Of a stretch of DNA of 64,000 bases, positions 26,051-35,713 are shown piece by piece (position 1 is the first letter of the stretch; each line of letters opens with the position of its first letter). Location: assembly GCA_014804695.1 (NCBI GenBank), contig JAAUZJ010000002.1:16603-80602 (forward strand), written 5' to 3'. The notes beneath the pieces were generated by a model. The model made no database searches. It was not told the DNA's origin and was given only the letters and a program-made list of their open reading frames with translations. Source of the DNA: Lachnospiraceae bacterium. GTDB lineage: Bacteria; Bacillota; Clostridia; Lachnospirales; Lachnospiraceae. The translations under genes were made by a program, and so were the position numbers.

Positions 26051-28874
26051 TATCGCAAGAGAGTTAGATAAGCAGAGCAAAGAAATTGTTGCTTTTTTAC
26101 AAGATAAAGGATTTGAGGTAAAGGCGGCTCAAAGCTCAATAGATGAAGATGCAGTTGCATTGGTTCGTAAGCAGTTTGGAAACAGTGATGCAGAAAATGC
26201 AAAAAATGCAGCAAAAAGTGAAAAAAATGTGGGCGTGGAAAATAAAGCGGCACAAACGGATAATAAGCAGGATGTGGCACAGGATAAAGCGCAGAGCAGT
26301 CAAACGGAAAAAGTGCAGCCTGCAGCAGACAACAGACAATCCGGCGCCGAAAATAAGCAGCCGAAGGCAGAAAGCGATAAACCGGCTGAGAACAAGCAGC
26401 CTAAGCCTGCTGAAGAACCGAAGAAAAAGAAAAAGATCATCTTCGTAAGCAATCCGCAAAATTCCAAGATGACTAAGGGAAAACCTGGTCAGGGAGGTCC
26501 GGATAGAAGACCGGCGGGAACAGGTAATAATCAGAAACCGCAGCAGCCGGAACATCATACAATTATAAGGCCTACTCATAAACCGTCTCAGGTAACGGCA
26601 GAACCTTATGACGTAAGGCAGAAACAGCAGCAGGAGCGCCAGTTAGAGCGCAGACAGCAGGAGAAACTGGAGAGGGAAAACAGAGAAAAAGAAAATACCC
26701 TTAATAAGAAGGCTGCCTCGGAAAAGCCAAACAGAGGAAATAATAATAATGAAAATCGCAGAGTTGAAAGACAAAATCCACAAGCTAATAATGGCGGTCA
26801 AAGCAATAATCGCAGCACACAGTCTATGGCAGACGGCGGCAGGAATTTTAACAATAATGACCGCTCTCAGAGAAGAAATGGCGGGACGGACAATAGATTT
26901 AAAAAGGGTGGAAATAACAAGGACTTTATGCCCGAGAGTCCCATCAAGGACAATGAAAAACATAGGGATGAAGAAAAACGTCGCATCTCTCAGGAGAAGG
27001 ATAAACGTTCGCGTAAGGATTTAATTTACGAAGAGGATGACGTTAATATCAAAAACCGCAACAAAGCAGGCCGCTTTATTAAACCTGAGAAGAAGGTGGA
27101 AGCAGTTGTTGAGGAACAGATTAAGGTGATCACACTTCCCGAATCCTTAACGATCAGGGAACTTGCGGATAAGATGAAGATTCAGCCCTCAGTGATCGTA
27201 AAAAAACTCTTTATGCAGGGACAGATTGTGACCGTTAACTCGGAAATCAGCTTTGAAGATGCAGAGAATATCGCAATCGAATATGAGATCATTTGTGAAA
27301 AAGAAGTAAAAGTAGATGTAATAGAGGAACTTTTAAAAGAGGAAGAAGAGGACGAGAGCAAGATGGTTCCAAGACCGCCTGTAATCTGTGTTATGGGGCA
27401 TGTTGATCATGGTAAGACGTCACTTCTTGATGCAATCCGTAAGACAAATGTAACGGATAAAGAAGCCGGCGGAATTACGCAGGCAATCGGTGCGTATACT
27501 GTTAAAGCTAATAACCAGAAGATTACATTCCTTGATACACCGGGACATGAAGCGTTTACCGCAATGCGTATGCGCGGCGCTAATTCTACGGATATAGCGG
27601 TTTTGGTTGTAGCTGCGGATGACGGTGTTATGCCGCAGACTATAGAAGCTATTAACCATGCTAAGGCCGCAGGCATTGAAATTATTGTTGCGGTCAATAA
27701 AATAGATAAGCCTAATGCAAATATCGACAGGGTGAAGCAGGAAATGACTGAGTATGAACTTATTCCCTCGGACTGGGGCGGCTCTACAGAGTTTGTACCT
27801 GTTTCGGCTAAGTCAGGTGAAGGTATATCTACGCTGCTTGAGACTATCCTTCTTACAGCGGAGATTTTGGAGCTTAAAGCTAATCCTAACAGACGTGCGA
27901 GAGGTCTTGTTATTGAGGCCGAACTTGACAAAGGACGCGGTCCAGTGGCTACCGTGCTTGTACAAAAAGGTACCCTTCGCGTAGGCGATTTTATTTCCGC
28001 AGGCGCCAGCCATGGTAAGGTTCGTGCAATGATTGACGATAAGGGCAGAAGGGTAAAAGAAGCGCTTCCTTCCATGCCTGTAGAGATACTTGGACTTTCC
28101 GACGTACCAAGCGCAGGAGAGGTATTTATAGTACATGAAAATGATAAATCTGCAAAGTCTTATGCCGATACTTATATGTCGCAGCATAAAGAAGAAATGA
28201 TTGCAGATACTAAGTCAAGAATGTCTCTTGATGATCTGTTTAACCAGATACAGGAAGGAAACTTAAAAGAACTTAACCTTATTGTTAAGGCTGATGTACA
28301 AGGCAGCGTGGAAGCTGTAAAACAGAGCTTAATGAAGCTTTCCAATGATGAGATTGTGGTTAAGTGTATACACGGCGGCGTAGGTGCAATCACAGAATCT
28401 GACGTTACGCTTGCATCGGCATCTTCGGCAATCATTATCGGTTTCAATGTAAGACCTGATGCAACCGCTAAGTCGATAGCTGAGCGCGAGGGCGTGGATG
28501 TCAGACTTTATAAAGTAATTTATCAGGCAATAGAGGATATTGAAGCTGCAATGAAGGGTATGCTCGATCCGATATATGAAGAAAAGATTATCGGTCACGC
28601 AGAGGTACGCCAGATCTTCAAGGCTTCGGCAATCGGTAATATCGCAGGTTCTTATGTCTTAGACGGTGAATTCCAGAGAGGCTGTAAGATACGTATATCC
28701 AGAGAAGGAGAGCAGATTTATGAAGGAAATCTTGCCTCACTTAAGAGATTTAAGGATGATGTAAAAGAAGTTAAAGCGGGCTTTGAGTGTGGTCTTGTCT
28801 TTGAAGGCTTCGATCAGATGAAAGAGCTTGATATAATAGAAGCATATATTATGGTGGAAGTACCAAGAACGTAA
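26028..28874 (+). CDS. infB: Translation initiation factor IF-2
   Basis: GTPase that brings initiator tRNA to the ribosome. GGAGG at 26015-26019 fits the ATG at 26028 better than the GTG at 26022; length 948 residues. There is an N-terminal IF2_N domain (1-50), a long low-complexity linker rich in K, Q, N and E (about 60-355), a second IF2_N (about 365-415) and the G domain with GHVDHGKTS (G1), DTPGHEAF (G3) and NKID (G4). Domains II-IV follow. The end is eight bases before a repeat copy. Confidence 0.97.
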   Translation: MAKMKVYDIARELDKQSKEIVAFLQDKGFEVKAAQSSIDEDAVALVRKQFGNSDAENAKNAAKSEKNVGVENKAAQTDNKQDVAQDKAQSSQTEKVQPAADNRQSGAENKQPKAESDKPAENKQPKPAEEPKKKKKIIFVSNPQNSKMTKGKPGQGGPDRRPAGTGNNQKPQQPEHHTIIRPTHKPSQVTAEPYDVRQKQQQERQLERRQQEKLERENREKENTLNKKAASEKPNRGNNNNENRRVERQNPQANNGGQSNNRSTQSMADGGRNFNNNDRSQRRNGGTDNRFKKGGNNKDFMPESPIKDNEKHRDEEKRRISQEKDKRSRKDLIYEEDDVNIKNRNKAGRFIKPEKKVEAVVEEQIKVITLPESLTIRELADKMKIQPSVIVKKLFMQGQIVTVNSEISFEDAENIAIEYEIICEKEVKVDVIEELLKEEEEDESKMVPRPPVICVMGHVDHGKTSLLDAIRKTNVTDKEAGGITQAIGAYTVKANNQKITFLDTPGHEAFTAMRMRGANSTDIAVLVVAADDGVMPQTIEAINHAKAAGIEIIVAVNKIDKPNANIDRVKQEMTEYELIPSDWGGSTEFVPVSAKSGEGISTLLETILLTAEILELKANPNRRARGLVIEAELDKGRGPVATVLVQKGTLRVGDFISAGASHGKVRAMIDDKGRRVKEALPSMPVEILGLSDVPSAGEVFIVHENDKSAKSYADTYMSQHKEEMIADTKSRMSLDDLFNQIQEGNLKELNLIVKADVQGSVEAVKQSLMKLSNDEIVVKCIHGGVGAITESDVTLASASSAIIIGFNVRPDATAKSIAEREGVDVRLYKVIYQAIEDIEAAMKGMLDPIYEEKIIGHAEVRQIFKASAIGNIAGSYVLDGEFQRGCKIRISREGEQIYEGNLASLKRFKDDVKEVKAGFECGLVFEGFDQMKELDIIEAYIMVEVPRT

Positions 28875-28881
28875 AAGGATA

Positions 28882-28948
28882 GGGTGAAATTACAAATTTC
28901 ACCCGCGAGTTTGCGCTTACGCCCAAACGTCGCAGAATGAGTAAGAAT
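28882..28948 (+). repeat. Two-hairpin intergenic repeat, full copy
   Basis: First hairpin GGGTGAAAT/ATTTCACCC, second GCGAGTTTGCG.../CAAACGTCGC, then the conserved AGAATGAGTAAGAAT tail. It lies between infB and rbfA inside the operon. The first-hairpin loop differs from the other copies but the stem is intact. Confidence 0.8.
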
Positions 28949-28962
28949 GGGGGACTATTGAT

Positions 28963-29325
28963 ATGCGTAAAAACAGTCTCAAAAACACCCGCATAAATGT
29001 TGAGGTGCAGCGTGCGCTTGCCGAAATTATCCGCGGAGAGCTTAAGGATCCGCGAATCGGGGAACTGACTTCGGTGGTTGCAGTAGAGGTGGCTCCGGAT
29101 TTAAAGACCTGCAAGGCATGGATAAGCGTACTTGGTGATGAAAGCGCGCAGGCTGAGACGTTAGCGGGCTTAAAAAGCGCGGAGGGATTTATAAGAAACC
29201 AGCTTGCCAGAAAAATTAATCTGCGAAATACTCCGCAGGTGACTTTTATAATTGATCAGTCGATCGCATACGGAGTCAGTATGTCGAAGCTGATTGATGA
29301 TGTAAATAATAATAGTTCAAATTAA
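28963..29325 (+). CDS. rbfA: Ribosome-binding factor A
   Basis: Small 30S maturation factor with a KH-like fold, 120 residues. Recognised by RINVEVQRALAEIIRGELKDPRI and the C-terminal RKINLRNTPQVTFIIDQSI. A G-rich ribosome site (GGGGGA) precedes the ATG just after the repeat tail. Its place after infB is standard. Confidence 0.95.
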   Translation: MRKNSLKNTRINVEVQRALAEIIRGELKDPRIGELTSVVAVEVAPDLKTCKAWISVLGDESAQAETLAGLKSAEGFIRNQLARKINLRNTPQVTFIIDQSIAYGVSMSKLIDDVNNNSSN

Positions 29326-29369
29326 TAAACAATTGTAAATGCAAACTCTTGAAGGGAGCATATTTTTAG

Positions 29370-30320
29370 ATGAATATATTAGACGAAGTAAAGGATGCAA
29401 AAACTATTGGGATCAGCGGTCATGTACGGCCCGACGGAGACTGCATCGGCTCCGTTATGGGATTGTATCTTTATCTTAAAAAGGTATTGCCGGGGACACA
29501 GATAGATATTTATCTGGAAAAGCCCGCTGATATATTTAACTGTATTCGTGATATTGATAAAATTTGTTCGGATTTTGGAACTGATATGGAATATGATGCT
29601 TTCGTGGCATTAGACTGCAATGCAGAACGCTTAGGAGATGCGGAACCTATTTTTAATAAGGCTCATACGAGGATTAATATAGACCACCACATCAGCAACA
29701 CAGGCTGTGGCAGCGTCAATATTATAGAGCCGGAACGAAGCTCTACAAGCGAGCTGCTTTATGAGCTGATGGATAAATCCCGGATAGATGAGGATATTGC
29801 CAAGGCGCTCTACATCGGAATAATTCATGATACGGGTGTGTTCCAATATTCCAATACCTCACCAAGAACGTTGGAGATAGCATCGGAATTAATTAAATTT
29901 GGATTTGATTTTCCTAAGCTGATCAGTGAGACTTTTTATGAAAAAACTTATTTGCAGAGTCAGATTATGGGAAGAGCGATTTTAGAGAGCATCCGTTTTA
30001 TGGACGGAAAATGTATTGTCAGTGTAGTAAGTAAGAAGACGATGGATTTTTACCAGGTAGGCCCCAAAGACCTTGACGGTATTGTGAATCAGCTCATGAT
30101 AGTCAAGGGCGTTGAGTGCGCTATTTTTATGTATGAAACGGATTCTATGGAATATAAGGTGAGTATGCGCTCCGGCGGCAAGGTAGATGTAGCCGCTATA
30201 GCCGTAAAATTCGGAGGCGGAGGCCATGTGCGGGCGGCTGGATGTACTATGAACGGAACTTTTCATGACAATATCAATAATCTGTCCGTACATATAGAGG
30301 AGCAGCTTAAAAAAGGGTGA
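29370..30320 (+). CDS. nrnA: DHH/DHHA1 phosphoesterase, NrnA-like nano-RNase/pAp phosphatase
   Basis: Degrades very short RNAs and 3',5'-pAp. The 316 residues hold the DHH domain with GHVRPDGDCIGS, LDCNAERLGD and NIDHHISN, and the DHHA1 domain ending GGGGHVRAAGCTM. The gene follows rbfA as in other Firmicutes. Its TGA stop is made by the first bases of the hairpin repeat at 30315, so the repeat may have changed the C-terminus. Confidence 0.92.
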   Translation: MNILDEVKDAKTIGISGHVRPDGDCIGSVMGLYLYLKKVLPGTQIDIYLEKPADIFNCIRDIDKICSDFGTDMEYDAFVALDCNAERLGDAEPIFNKAHTRINIDHHISNTGCGSVNIIEPERSSTSELLYELMDKSRIDEDIAKALYIGIIHDTGVFQYSNTSPRTLEIASELIKFGFDFPKLISETFYEKTYLQSQIMGRAILESIRFMDGKCIVSVVSKKTMDFYQVGPKDLDGIVNQLMIVKGVECAIFMYETDSMEYKVSMRSGGKVDVAAIAVKFGGGGHVRAAGCTMNGTFHDNINNLSVHIEEQLKKG

Positions 30321-30382
30321 AAAATAAATTTTTCACCCGCGAGTTTGCGCTTACGCGCAAACATCGCAGGTTGAGAAAGAAG
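30315..30382 (+). repeat. Two-hairpin intergenic repeat, full copy
   Basis: First hairpin GGGTGAAAAA/TTTTTCACCC and second GCGAGTTTGCG/CGCGCAAAC..CGC, followed by AGGTTGAGAAAGAAG. It supplies the nrnA stop codon and ends 12 bases before the truB start, so it occupies the ribosome-site region of truB. Confidence 0.8.
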
Positions 30383-30394
30383 CATGGGTATAAA

Positions 30395-31291
30395 ATGTAT
30401 CATGGAATAATTAATATATATAAGGAAGCGGGTTTTACTTCACATGATGTTGTGGCGAAACTGCGCGGTATTTTAGGAGAAAAGAAGATAGGACACACAG
30501 GAACTCTTGATCCGGATGCGACAGGCGTTCTTCCGGTGTGTCTGGGTGTGGGAACGAAGCTTTGTGACATGCTTACCGATGAGGGTAAAGAGTATGTGGC
30601 AGAGCTTTATCTTGGTGTGGAGACAGATACTCAGGATATGTCGGGAACAGTGCTTTCCCGCACTGAGGTAATGATAGATGAAAAACAGCTTGAGGAGATC
30701 ATATACTCTTTTATAGGAGAATACGAGCAGATACCACCCATGTATTCCGCACTCAAGGTAAACGGAAAGAAGCTCTACGAGCTTGCAAGGCAGGGTAAAG
30801 TAGTAGAACGCCAGCCAAGAATCGTCCATATAGACGAAATAGAGATTTTAGAAATCAAACTGCCAATCGTAAAAATGCGCGTATCCTGTTCTAAAGGAAC
30901 CTACATCCGCACATTATGTGATGACATCGGTAAAAAAGCCGGCTGCGGCGGTGCAATGAAATCTCTTGTGAGAAGCAGAGTAGGAAACTTTGTAATCGAA
31001 GATGCACTGAAGCTTGACAAAGTAGAAGAGCTTGTCCGAAGCAACATGATTGAGGATTCTATTATTAAAGTAGACAACATGTTCCCCGAACTTGCTAAGG
31101 CGAGTGTAAAGCCAGATTATTATAAGCTGCTAATTAATGGTAACTGCCTGGAATTGAAAATGGTTGACATAACTAAGATAAATGCTGGTGCCAGACTACG
31201 TATCTACGATGCACAGGGCACTTTTTACGGCATATACCGATTTGAAAAAGAAACGATGGTGTTATCCCCCGTAAAAATGTTCATCACATAA
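30395..31291 (+). CDS. truB: tRNA pseudouridine(55) synthase
   Basis: Makes pseudouridine 55 in the tRNA T-loop. Upstream in-frame codons to 30317 are repeat sequence; the ATG at 30395 gives the family N-terminus MYHGIINIYKEAGFTSHD and 298 residues. The catalytic aspartate lies in GHTGTLDPDATGVLP, with YSALKVNGKKLYELAR and GTYIRTL downstream; a PUA-type tail ends the protein. The ribosome site is weak. Confidence 0.93.
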   Translation: MYHGIINIYKEAGFTSHDVVAKLRGILGEKKIGHTGTLDPDATGVLPVCLGVGTKLCDMLTDEGKEYVAELYLGVETDTQDMSGTVLSRTEVMIDEKQLEEIIYSFIGEYEQIPPMYSALKVNGKKLYELARQGKVVERQPRIVHIDEIEILEIKLPIVKMRVSCSKGTYIRTLCDDIGKKAGCGGAMKSLVRSRVGNFVIEDALKLDKVEELVRSNMIEDSIIKVDNMFPELAKASVKPDYYKLLINGNCLELKMVDITKINAGARLRIYDAQGTFYGIYRFEKETMVLSPVKMFIT

Positions 31292-31316
31292 TCCCTAAAC
31301 ACTTATTAAATACCCA

Positions 31317-31398
31317 GAAATCGCACAAAATAAATAAAAACGGGGCGACCTTCGCTCCCGCGGTTCGAGCCCCGTTTTTATTTATTTTGTACGATTTC
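31317..31398. terminator. Long palindrome (28-bp arms) between truB and ribF
   Basis: Arms 31317-31344 and 31371-31398 pair over 28 positions with one mismatch. They enclose a GC-rich core containing CGCTCCCGCGG. T-rich arms make it a potential terminator on both strands. The core matches, in reverse orientation, the core of the palindrome at 50982-51064, although the arms differ. Confidence 0.75.
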
Positions 31399-31486
31399 GT
31401 GGCATTACACAAGATTTCGTGCCATTTACACATTCGTGGCATTTCGTAACATTTAGTGGCTTTATACACATTTTCGCAGCATTAGG
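31393..31486 (+). repeat. Degenerate 19-20 bp tandem repeat, about five units
   Basis: Units of the type GATTTCGTGGCATTACACAA start at 31393, 31413, 31433, 31452 and 31471 and drift progressively. The first unit begins inside the right arm of the palindrome. It ends about 20 bases before ribF. Confidence 0.65.
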
Positions 31487-31506
31487 AAAGGCATGGTTAT
31501 CCAATT

Positions 31507-32439
31507 ATGCGTATTATACAGCAAATAACAGACTTTAAATTAGAAGACAGAAGCGCAGTTGCAATCGGCAAATTCGACGGTATGCACCTTGGCCACCGCA
31601 AACTCCTTGACATTGTCCTTGAACAAAAATCCAAAGGCCTCCTTGCAGTCATATTCACTTTTGAGCCTTCACCGGAAGAATTTTTTGCAGGAACGATGAG
31701 GAAGGGACTCATGAGCAAAGATGAAAAGCGTGCAGCTTTTGAAAAAATGGGAATTGATGTACTTATTGAATTCCCAATGAATAAAGAAACCGCATCAACC
31801 GAGCCTGAACGTTTCGTGACAGAATATCTTGTAGAAAAGTTAAATGCGGCGGTCATAGTGGCAGGCACAGATATATCTTTTGGCAATAAAGGGGGCGGAG
31901 ACGCAGACCTTCTTAAACATATGGCGGAGGCAAACCGATATCGCACAAAGATAATTGATAAAGTTACTTTAGATGGAAAAGTAATCAGTTCAACGCTTGT
32001 CCGTAAGACTGTAAGCCTCGGTGATATGGAGAGTGTAACGGCTTTTATGGGAGAACCGTATCAGGTAAACGGAGTGGTCTCACATGGAAGACGGCTTGGC
32101 AGGCAGCTTGGGATGCCGACCGCGAACATTACTCCGTCGCCGGAGAAATTGCTGCCGCCGGCAGGTGTCTACTATTCATATGCGTGGTTAGACGGCGTTA
32201 AATATAAAACGATTTCCAATGTAGGCTGTAAGCCGACCGTAAATAGTGATGAAGTCATGAATGTAGAGACATACTTTTACGATTTTGATGAAGATATATA
32301 CGGAAAAGAGATTACGGTGGAACTTCTTTCCTTTAAAAGACCTGAGATGAAGTTTGACAGCGTAGATGAACTCAAAACTCAGATGCAAATAGATATGAAC
32401 GACGGCAGGGAGTTTCATAAAAAATATCACTTGTCATAA
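31507..32439 (+). CDS. ribF: Bifunctional riboflavin kinase / FAD synthetase
   Basis: Converts riboflavin to FMN and FAD. The 310 residues have the N-terminal nucleotidyltransferase domain with GKFDGMHLGHRKLL and the C-terminal kinase domain with GRRLGRQLGMPTANI. The ATG at 31507 lacks a good ribosome site (AGGAAAGG lies too far, near 31484-31491), so either translation is weak or a non-standard start is used. The position after truB is typical. No FMN riboswitch is seen; the palindrome and tandem repeat lie upstream. Confidence 0.93.
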   Translation: MRIIQQITDFKLEDRSAVAIGKFDGMHLGHRKLLDIVLEQKSKGLLAVIFTFEPSPEEFFAGTMRKGLMSKDEKRAAFEKMGIDVLIEFPMNKETASTEPERFVTEYLVEKLNAAVIVAGTDISFGNKGGGDADLLKHMAEANRYRTKIIDKVTLDGKVISSTLVRKTVSLGDMESVTAFMGEPYQVNGVVSHGRRLGRQLGMPTANITPSPEKLLPPAGVYYSYAWLDGVKYKTISNVGCKPTVNSDEVMNVETYFYDFDEDIYGKEITVELLSFKRPEMKFDSVDELKTQMQIDMNDGREFHKKYHLS

Positions 32440-32512
32440 CTCATAATATATCTTAAAATAGAAATGTATATTGCTTTTTTAACAAAGTACTAAGGAAGGA
32501 TATAGAATAAAC

Positions 32513-34144
32513 ATGAGTTTGGAAATAATTCTTTCTATGGCAGGTGGCCTTGGCCTCTTTCTTTTTGGAATGAGAGTCATGAGCGAAAGTATTGAAAAAG
32601 TTGCCGGAGCCAAACTAAGACAGATATTAGAGCAATTAACAACAAACCGCTTTACCGGAATTCTGGTGGGAGCAATCTTTACTGCTATTATTCAGTCGTC
32701 GTCGGCATGTACTGTAATGGTAGTCAGTTTCGTAAACTCTGGTCTGATGAGTCTGTATCAGGCCGCCGGTGTTATATTCGGAGCCAACATCGGTACAACA
32801 GTGACTTCCCTTTTAGTTTCATTTAAATTAGAAAGAATAGCACCTGTTATTTTACTTATAGGCGTTATTATGGCTATGGTATGTAAAAAGCAGAAAAATG
32901 CCAAGTTTGCTGAGATTATTATTGGTTTTGGCATTTTGTTTATGGGTCTTAGCAGCATGTCCAGCGCGATGTCCGGAATGAAGGACTCACAGGCAGTGCT
33001 TAATATGTTTGCATCTCTTAAAGAACCTATATTTGCCGTTCTTTTAGGGGCGGTTCTTACTGCAATTATTCAAAGCTCATCAGTTACGGTCAGTATTATG
33101 GTCTTGATGGCCAATCAGGGGCTTTTAGGGTTAGATATGTGTATGTTCATTATTTTGGGGTGCAATATCGGTGCATGTACTTCAGCGCTTCTTGCATCGC
33201 TTAATGGTAAAAAGGATGCGAAGAGGGCTGCGGCAATCCATTTGATTTTTAATGTGATCGGAACCGCCATAGTGTTTATTGTATTTATGGTTGGTGTGGA
33301 CAGTGTTGTGGCTGTTTTGGCAGGCGTTGCGCATAATGATGCGGGACGTGTTGTTGCCTATGCGCATATAGCCATTAAAATTTTCCAGGTCATAATAATG
33401 TCACCGTTTATCGGAGGAATTGTTAAACTTACATATGTATTGGTACCCGGTGACGACCAGAAGATCGGTTACCGCGAAAGCCACCAGCTTAAGTACATAG
33501 GCGGTAAAGTGGTATTCAATCCGGCTACCGCAATAGTAGAGGTTATCAAGGAATTAGAGCGTATGGCTTCTTTGGCAAGCGAAAATCTAAACCGCGCAAT
33601 GAACGCGCTTGTTACAATGGATGAAGAAGAGATTGAAGAAGTACATGCAGTGGAGGAGAATATAGATTTCTTAAGTCATGCAATTTCTGATTATCTTGTA
33701 AAAATTAACCAGACAACTCTGCCAATCGAGGATTTAAAGAGCATAGGTGCGCTTTTCCATGTGGTTAACGATATTGAGCGTATTGGAGACCATGCCAATG
33801 ATATAGCGGATGCTGCAAAGGGCACATTAGAGACAGGAGTTACTTTGAGCCGGGATGCGCAGATGGAGCTCGGCAGTATGTTAGACATGGTTAATACTAT
33901 TCTTCGTTTTTCGCTGGAAATGTTTGTAAAAAGTTCGGACGAGCATGAAGAGGATATCAATAATCTGGAAGAAGCCATTAATGAAAAAGAGAAGGAACTG
34001 CAGAAAAAGCATCTCGACAGACTTACGAACATGGAGTGCACACCCGAAGCCGGAGTACTGTTTTCTGATATTATTTCAGGACTTGAAAGGATTGCGGCCC
34101 ATGCGGTGAACATTGCGTTTGCTACGGCGAGTATGGATGCATAG
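32513..34144 (+). CDS. Na+/phosphate symporter (NptA type) with C-terminal PhoU domain
   Basis: Membrane transporter for phosphate or a related anion, 543 residues. Two inverted Na/Pi-cotransporter repeats are seen by the duplicated QSSS motifs (FTAIIQSSSACTVM and LTAIIQSSSVTVSIM). A PhoU-like helical domain fills about 345-543 (IERIGDHANDIADAA). AAGGAAGGA precedes the ATG. No pst or pho genes are nearby. Confidence 0.93.
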   Translation: MSLEIILSMAGGLGLFLFGMRVMSESIEKVAGAKLRQILEQLTTNRFTGILVGAIFTAIIQSSSACTVMVVSFVNSGLMSLYQAAGVIFGANIGTTVTSLLVSFKLERIAPVILLIGVIMAMVCKKQKNAKFAEIIIGFGILFMGLSSMSSAMSGMKDSQAVLNMFASLKEPIFAVLLGAVLTAIIQSSSVTVSIMVLMANQGLLGLDMCMFIILGCNIGACTSALLASLNGKKDAKRAAAIHLIFNVIGTAIVFIVFMVGVDSVVAVLAGVAHNDAGRVVAYAHIAIKIFQVIIMSPFIGGIVKLTYVLVPGDDQKIGYRESHQLKYIGGKVVFNPATAIVEVIKELERMASLASENLNRAMNALVTMDEEEIEEVHAVEENIDFLSHAISDYLVKINQTTLPIEDLKSIGALFHVVNDIERIGDHANDIADAAKGTLETGVTLSRDAQMELGSMLDMVNTILRFSLEMFVKSSDEHEEDINNLEEAINEKEKELQKKHLDRLTNMECTPEAGVLFSDIISGLERIAAHAVNIAFATASMDA

Positions 34145-34167
34145 TGGGAAAAATTGCTGAATACGAC

Positions 34168-34196
34168 TTGACACATATATATAAAGTTGATATAAT
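34168..34196 (+). promoter_or_regulatory. Promoter of the SH3b-NlpC/P60 gene
   Basis: TTGACA (34168-34173), 17 bases, TATAAT (34191-34196): full consensus in both hexamers. The leader of about 100 bases is very AT-rich. Confidence 0.8.
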
Positions 34197-34302
34197 AACA
34201 ATACATTTTTAACAATTGTAACAATTTCGTAATAATTATATTGAAAATGTAATTGATTTGTTACATATATGATCTTTATATATTATACAGAGAGGTTATA
34301 AA

Positions 34303-35583
34303 ATGAGACGCAAAGAATTGTGCTGCTTCTTAACATTTGTGATGTTATGTCAGCCTATGCAGGTTTTTGCAAAACAGACAGATGTTTTTGAACAGACTGG
34401 AATACAGAGTGAAACTGATAAACAGATTACCGTTGAATCGGTTCTTGGCGAGTTAAGCGTAGGAATTGATTTAGTGGAAGGCAATATAAATATAGCAGAT
34501 ACAGATGATAACGCTGTAGATACGGAAGGCAGTAAAATAGGGGCAAAAGACCAGAACGCTGTCGAAGACATAAAAGATGATGATAACACAGTTTCCGGTA
34601 ATGATACGGATAATGAGAAGAAATCCGATACAATTTCCGGAATAAACGAGGCATTGGGAGAGCCGGTTGGGGCAGCTTCGCTTGTAGAGGCGAATAAGAC
34701 AGCGGAAGATTATGCCAAGGCATATGAAGATGCAAAGAACGCTAACTGGGGTTACACGAATTTAGGTATAGCCAACGTAGAGAATAACTTGAATATCAGG
34801 GCAGTTGCTGCAGAAGATGGTAAATTGGTAGGAAAACTTCCTAAAGATGCAGCATGTGAAGTAATAGATTCAGACGGTGCATGGGCGCATATTAAGTCCG
34901 GTAAAGTAGAGGGTTATGTAAGCTGCGATTATCTTCTTACCGGAGTGCAGGCTAAACACAAGGCGGAAGAACTTGCGGCAACCATGGCAACGGTTACAAC
35001 TGATGCATTAAAGGTAAGAGCAGAGGCAAGTACGGAGTCCGAAGTTATTACAACGGTTCCAAGAGGTGAGGAACTTGAAGTAGTGGAACCTCTGGGAGAC
35101 TGGGTTAAAGTATTACTGGATGACGAAGAAGTGTATGTATTTGCAGAATATGTTGACGTAGATGCGAAGTTAAATACGGCAATTACTATGACCGAACTTT
35201 TATACGGACAGGGCGTTTCAGATGTGCGTGTGGATTTGTGTCAGTATGCCAAGGAATTTCTGGGGAACCCATATGTGTGGGGCGGAACCAGTCTTACCAA
35301 GGGTGCAGACTGCTCAGGTTATGTTCTCAGTATATTTAAAAAATACGGAGTCAGCCTGCCGCACTCTTCAAGGGCACAGGCAAATTGTGGAACTAAGATC
35401 AGTCTGTCAGAAGCTAAGCCGGGAGATTTGGTATTTTACGGAAACGGCAAGAGCATTAACCATGTGGCTATTTATATCGGCGGCGGTCAGGTTATCCATG
35501 CAAGCAACCCCAAAACGGGAATCCGTATTTCAAATGCAACCTACAGAACTCCGGTTAAGGTAGTAAGGATTCTGCAGGACTAA
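34303..35583 (+). CDS. Secreted SH3b-NlpC/P60 peptidoglycan endopeptidase
   Basis: Cleaves peptide stems of peptidoglycan outside the cell. The 426 residues start with a signal peptide (about 1-24, ending VFA). An acidic linker covers 25-140. Two bacterial SH3 domains lie at about 150-205 and 225-285. The NlpC/P60 domain (about 305-426) has the nucleophile C337 in ADCSGY, a histidine in NHVAIYIG and a third polar residue in IHAS. It is monocistronic, between a consensus promoter and a strong terminator. Confidence 0.93.
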   Translation: MRRKELCCFLTFVMLCQPMQVFAKQTDVFEQTGIQSETDKQITVESVLGELSVGIDLVEGNINIADTDDNAVDTEGSKIGAKDQNAVEDIKDDDNTVSGNDTDNEKKSDTISGINEALGEPVGAASLVEANKTAEDYAKAYEDAKNANWGYTNLGIANVENNLNIRAVAAEDGKLVGKLPKDAACEVIDSDGAWAHIKSGKVEGYVSCDYLLTGVQAKHKAEELAATMATVTTDALKVRAEASTESEVITTVPRGEELEVVEPLGDWVKVLLDDEEVYVFAEYVDVDAKLNTAITMTELLYGQGVSDVRVDLCQYAKEFLGNPYVWGGTSLTKGADCSGYVLSIFKKYGVSLPHSSRAQANCGTKISLSEAKPGDLVFYGNGKSINHVAIYIGGGQVIHASNPKTGIRISNATYRTPVKVVRILQD

Positions 35584-35605
35584 ATTAAGCAGGAATATAC
35601 ATTTT

Positions 35606-35645
35606 AAAAAGAGCTTTCCGGTTTTAATATCCGGAGAGCTTTTTA
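35606..35645 (+). terminator. Terminator of the NlpC/P60 gene
   Basis: A stem of about 14 bp (35608-35621 with 35631-35644), including TCCGG/CCGGA, is followed by a T-rich end. Confidence 0.85.
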
Positions 35646-35653
35646 TATACCGC

Positions 35654-35682
35654 TTGCTTTTTTGTGATTTATAGCTTATATT
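35654..35682 (+). promoter_or_regulatory. Promoter of the glucosyltransferase-like membrane protein
   Basis: TTGCTT (35654-35659), 17 bases, TATATT (35677-35682). Initiation near 35689 would leave no leader for the ATG at 35690, supporting the start at 35714. Confidence 0.55.
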
Positions 35683-35713
35683 TTATGATATGGAATTAGA
35701 AGGGGCTGCATTT

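Noticed and set aside
27407..28075. 222-residue open frame on the minus strand opposite infB
   Set aside because: Shadow of the conserved IF-2 G domain; S- and A-rich composition and no start signals.
31284..31469. 61-residue minus-strand frame over the palindrome and tandem repeat
   Set aside because: Made entirely of repeat sequence and a palindrome; no ribosome site.
31393..31486. Possible CRISPR array
   Set aside because: Units are contiguous, degenerate and without unique spacers; no cas genes nearby.
31292..31506. FMN riboswitch upstream of ribF
   Set aside because: None of the conserved FMN aptamer segments are present; the space is filled by the palindrome and tandem repeat.
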